A stretch of 64,000 nucleotides of DNA from Hydractinia symbiolongicarpus (Eukaryota; Cnidaria; Hydrozoa; Anthoathecata; Hydractiniidae): contig NC_079876.1 in assembly GCF_029227915.1 (NCBI RefSeq), forward strand, positions 25,384,328 through 25,448,327, written 5' to 3'. Shown here piece by piece: positions 63,340 to 64,000 of this stretch; the stretch's first letter is position 1; every line of letters begins with the position of its first letter. Below the pieces are notes generated by a model that saw only the letters and a program-made list of their open reading frames with translations, ran no database searches and was not told the origin of the DNA. The position numbers and the translations under genes were made by a program.

Positions 63340-64000
63340 TTTTTCACTGGCATAAAAATTGTTCTTTTGTGAAATTGCCTCGAACTTATTATTTTAATTT
63401 TTAATCGGAATGTATTCAAGTAAAAAGGGCATCAATAAATTTAACCGTAATTTTATGTCAGGAAAATACCCATATTGTCAACTTTTACTGCACATCCTTT
63501 TAATCTACATCTGCTACTCAAGCCCAAACAGCAAGCGTGAGAAAAACCCAAATAAATACAAAAAAATAGGTTACCAACAATAATTTTCTACCTTTGATTT
63601 AAACACACGATAAATTTCTCAATGTTTCCAGGTTCGAAGATGGACTTGGAAACTTGAATTATTTGGCTAGATCCCAAACCTAAAAAGAAATTAATGTTTG
63701 CTAATGTAATTAGTCTATGATACGAACTTCGTAGAAACTGCACCTAGCATATTTTTAATGTTTTTTTACTTGACTTTCTCTTTCACAGTGTAAAAAATGT
63801 CATTTCCCTAAAAAAAGATGGACATAATTGTAGTGTTAGAGAGATTTCACGTTATAGCAGTGAACATCATATGATTATATTTGGGATTAAAAAAACGTGG
63901 CTGTATAAAGGAATTTAATTCTAGGCGTGTCTGATGCTTCAGAATATTTCATTAATTGACAAATTTTTGGAAGCCGATGGTTCGCTGCGTCACCTTCAAA
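63340..64000. other. No gene seen
   Basis: AT-rich sequence with no open frame of note; it could be intron or downstream sequence of the 62968 candidate. Confidence 0.35.

Overview
The window is AT-rich animal nuclear DNA with introns, a TATA-promoter gene family and a dense mix of decayed transposable elements. Penelope-like, BEL/Pao, pogo/Tigger and hAT-like remnants together suggest a cnidarian, possibly a hydrozoan. That assignment is inference; no rRNA, mitochondrial or phylogenetic marker gene is present.

The most substantial coding content is a family of three paralogous, same-strand genes at 28463-29911, 35634-36865 and 48369-49973. I reconstructed each as a non-coding first exon plus three coding exons: a 49-nt signal-peptide exon, a 39-nt acidic exon, and one long repeat exon. 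All coding introns are phase 1. The predicted proteins (394, 326 and 417 aa) have a signal peptide, a short acidic segment, and then a long, strongly basic, cysteine-free Gly/Tyr/Arg/His repeat built from the heptad YVGHGRR, with spacers such as KYGRKVYGDASYKGGYTYGG. The genes sit in diverged tandem segmental duplications: unit 1 about 27.1-34.2 kb, unit 2 about 34.4-39.4 kb, and unit 3 about 46.2-50.9 kb. They share a proximal promoter block, TATA box and 3' sequence. Their function is unknown. They could be structural matrix or cuticle proteins, cationic defence proteins, or multi-copy peptide precursors.

Region by region: 1-363 is a Tigger-like transposase fragment that runs off the window. 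3361-3621 is a possible integrase-family N-terminus. 8.6-9.9 kb holds two decayed mobile-element protein fragments. 10.26-12.36 kb is a local tandem duplication in which each copy carries a different inverted-repeat element, one of them with a nested Penelope-like GIY-YIG tail. 17.6-23.5 kb is a broken, internally deleted minus-strand BEL/Pao retrotransposon with nested insertions. 27-39.4 kb holds the first two family genes and several dated insertions. 39.4-40.6 kb is a short Tigger derivative followed by a TA microsatellite of about 540 bp. 43.1-46.2 kb is a 3.1-kb hAT-like inverted-repeat element. 46.2-50.9 kb holds the third family gene. 51.4-52.2 kb is another copy of the 11.6-kb inverted-repeat element. 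59.6-62.0 kb carries more Penelope-like debris, and 62.97-63.34 kb may be a small coiled-coil gene.

The paralogous units act as internal controls: several insertions in one unit can be compared with an empty site in another, which fixes their boundaries and relative age. Much of the rest of the window shows no gene I can support.
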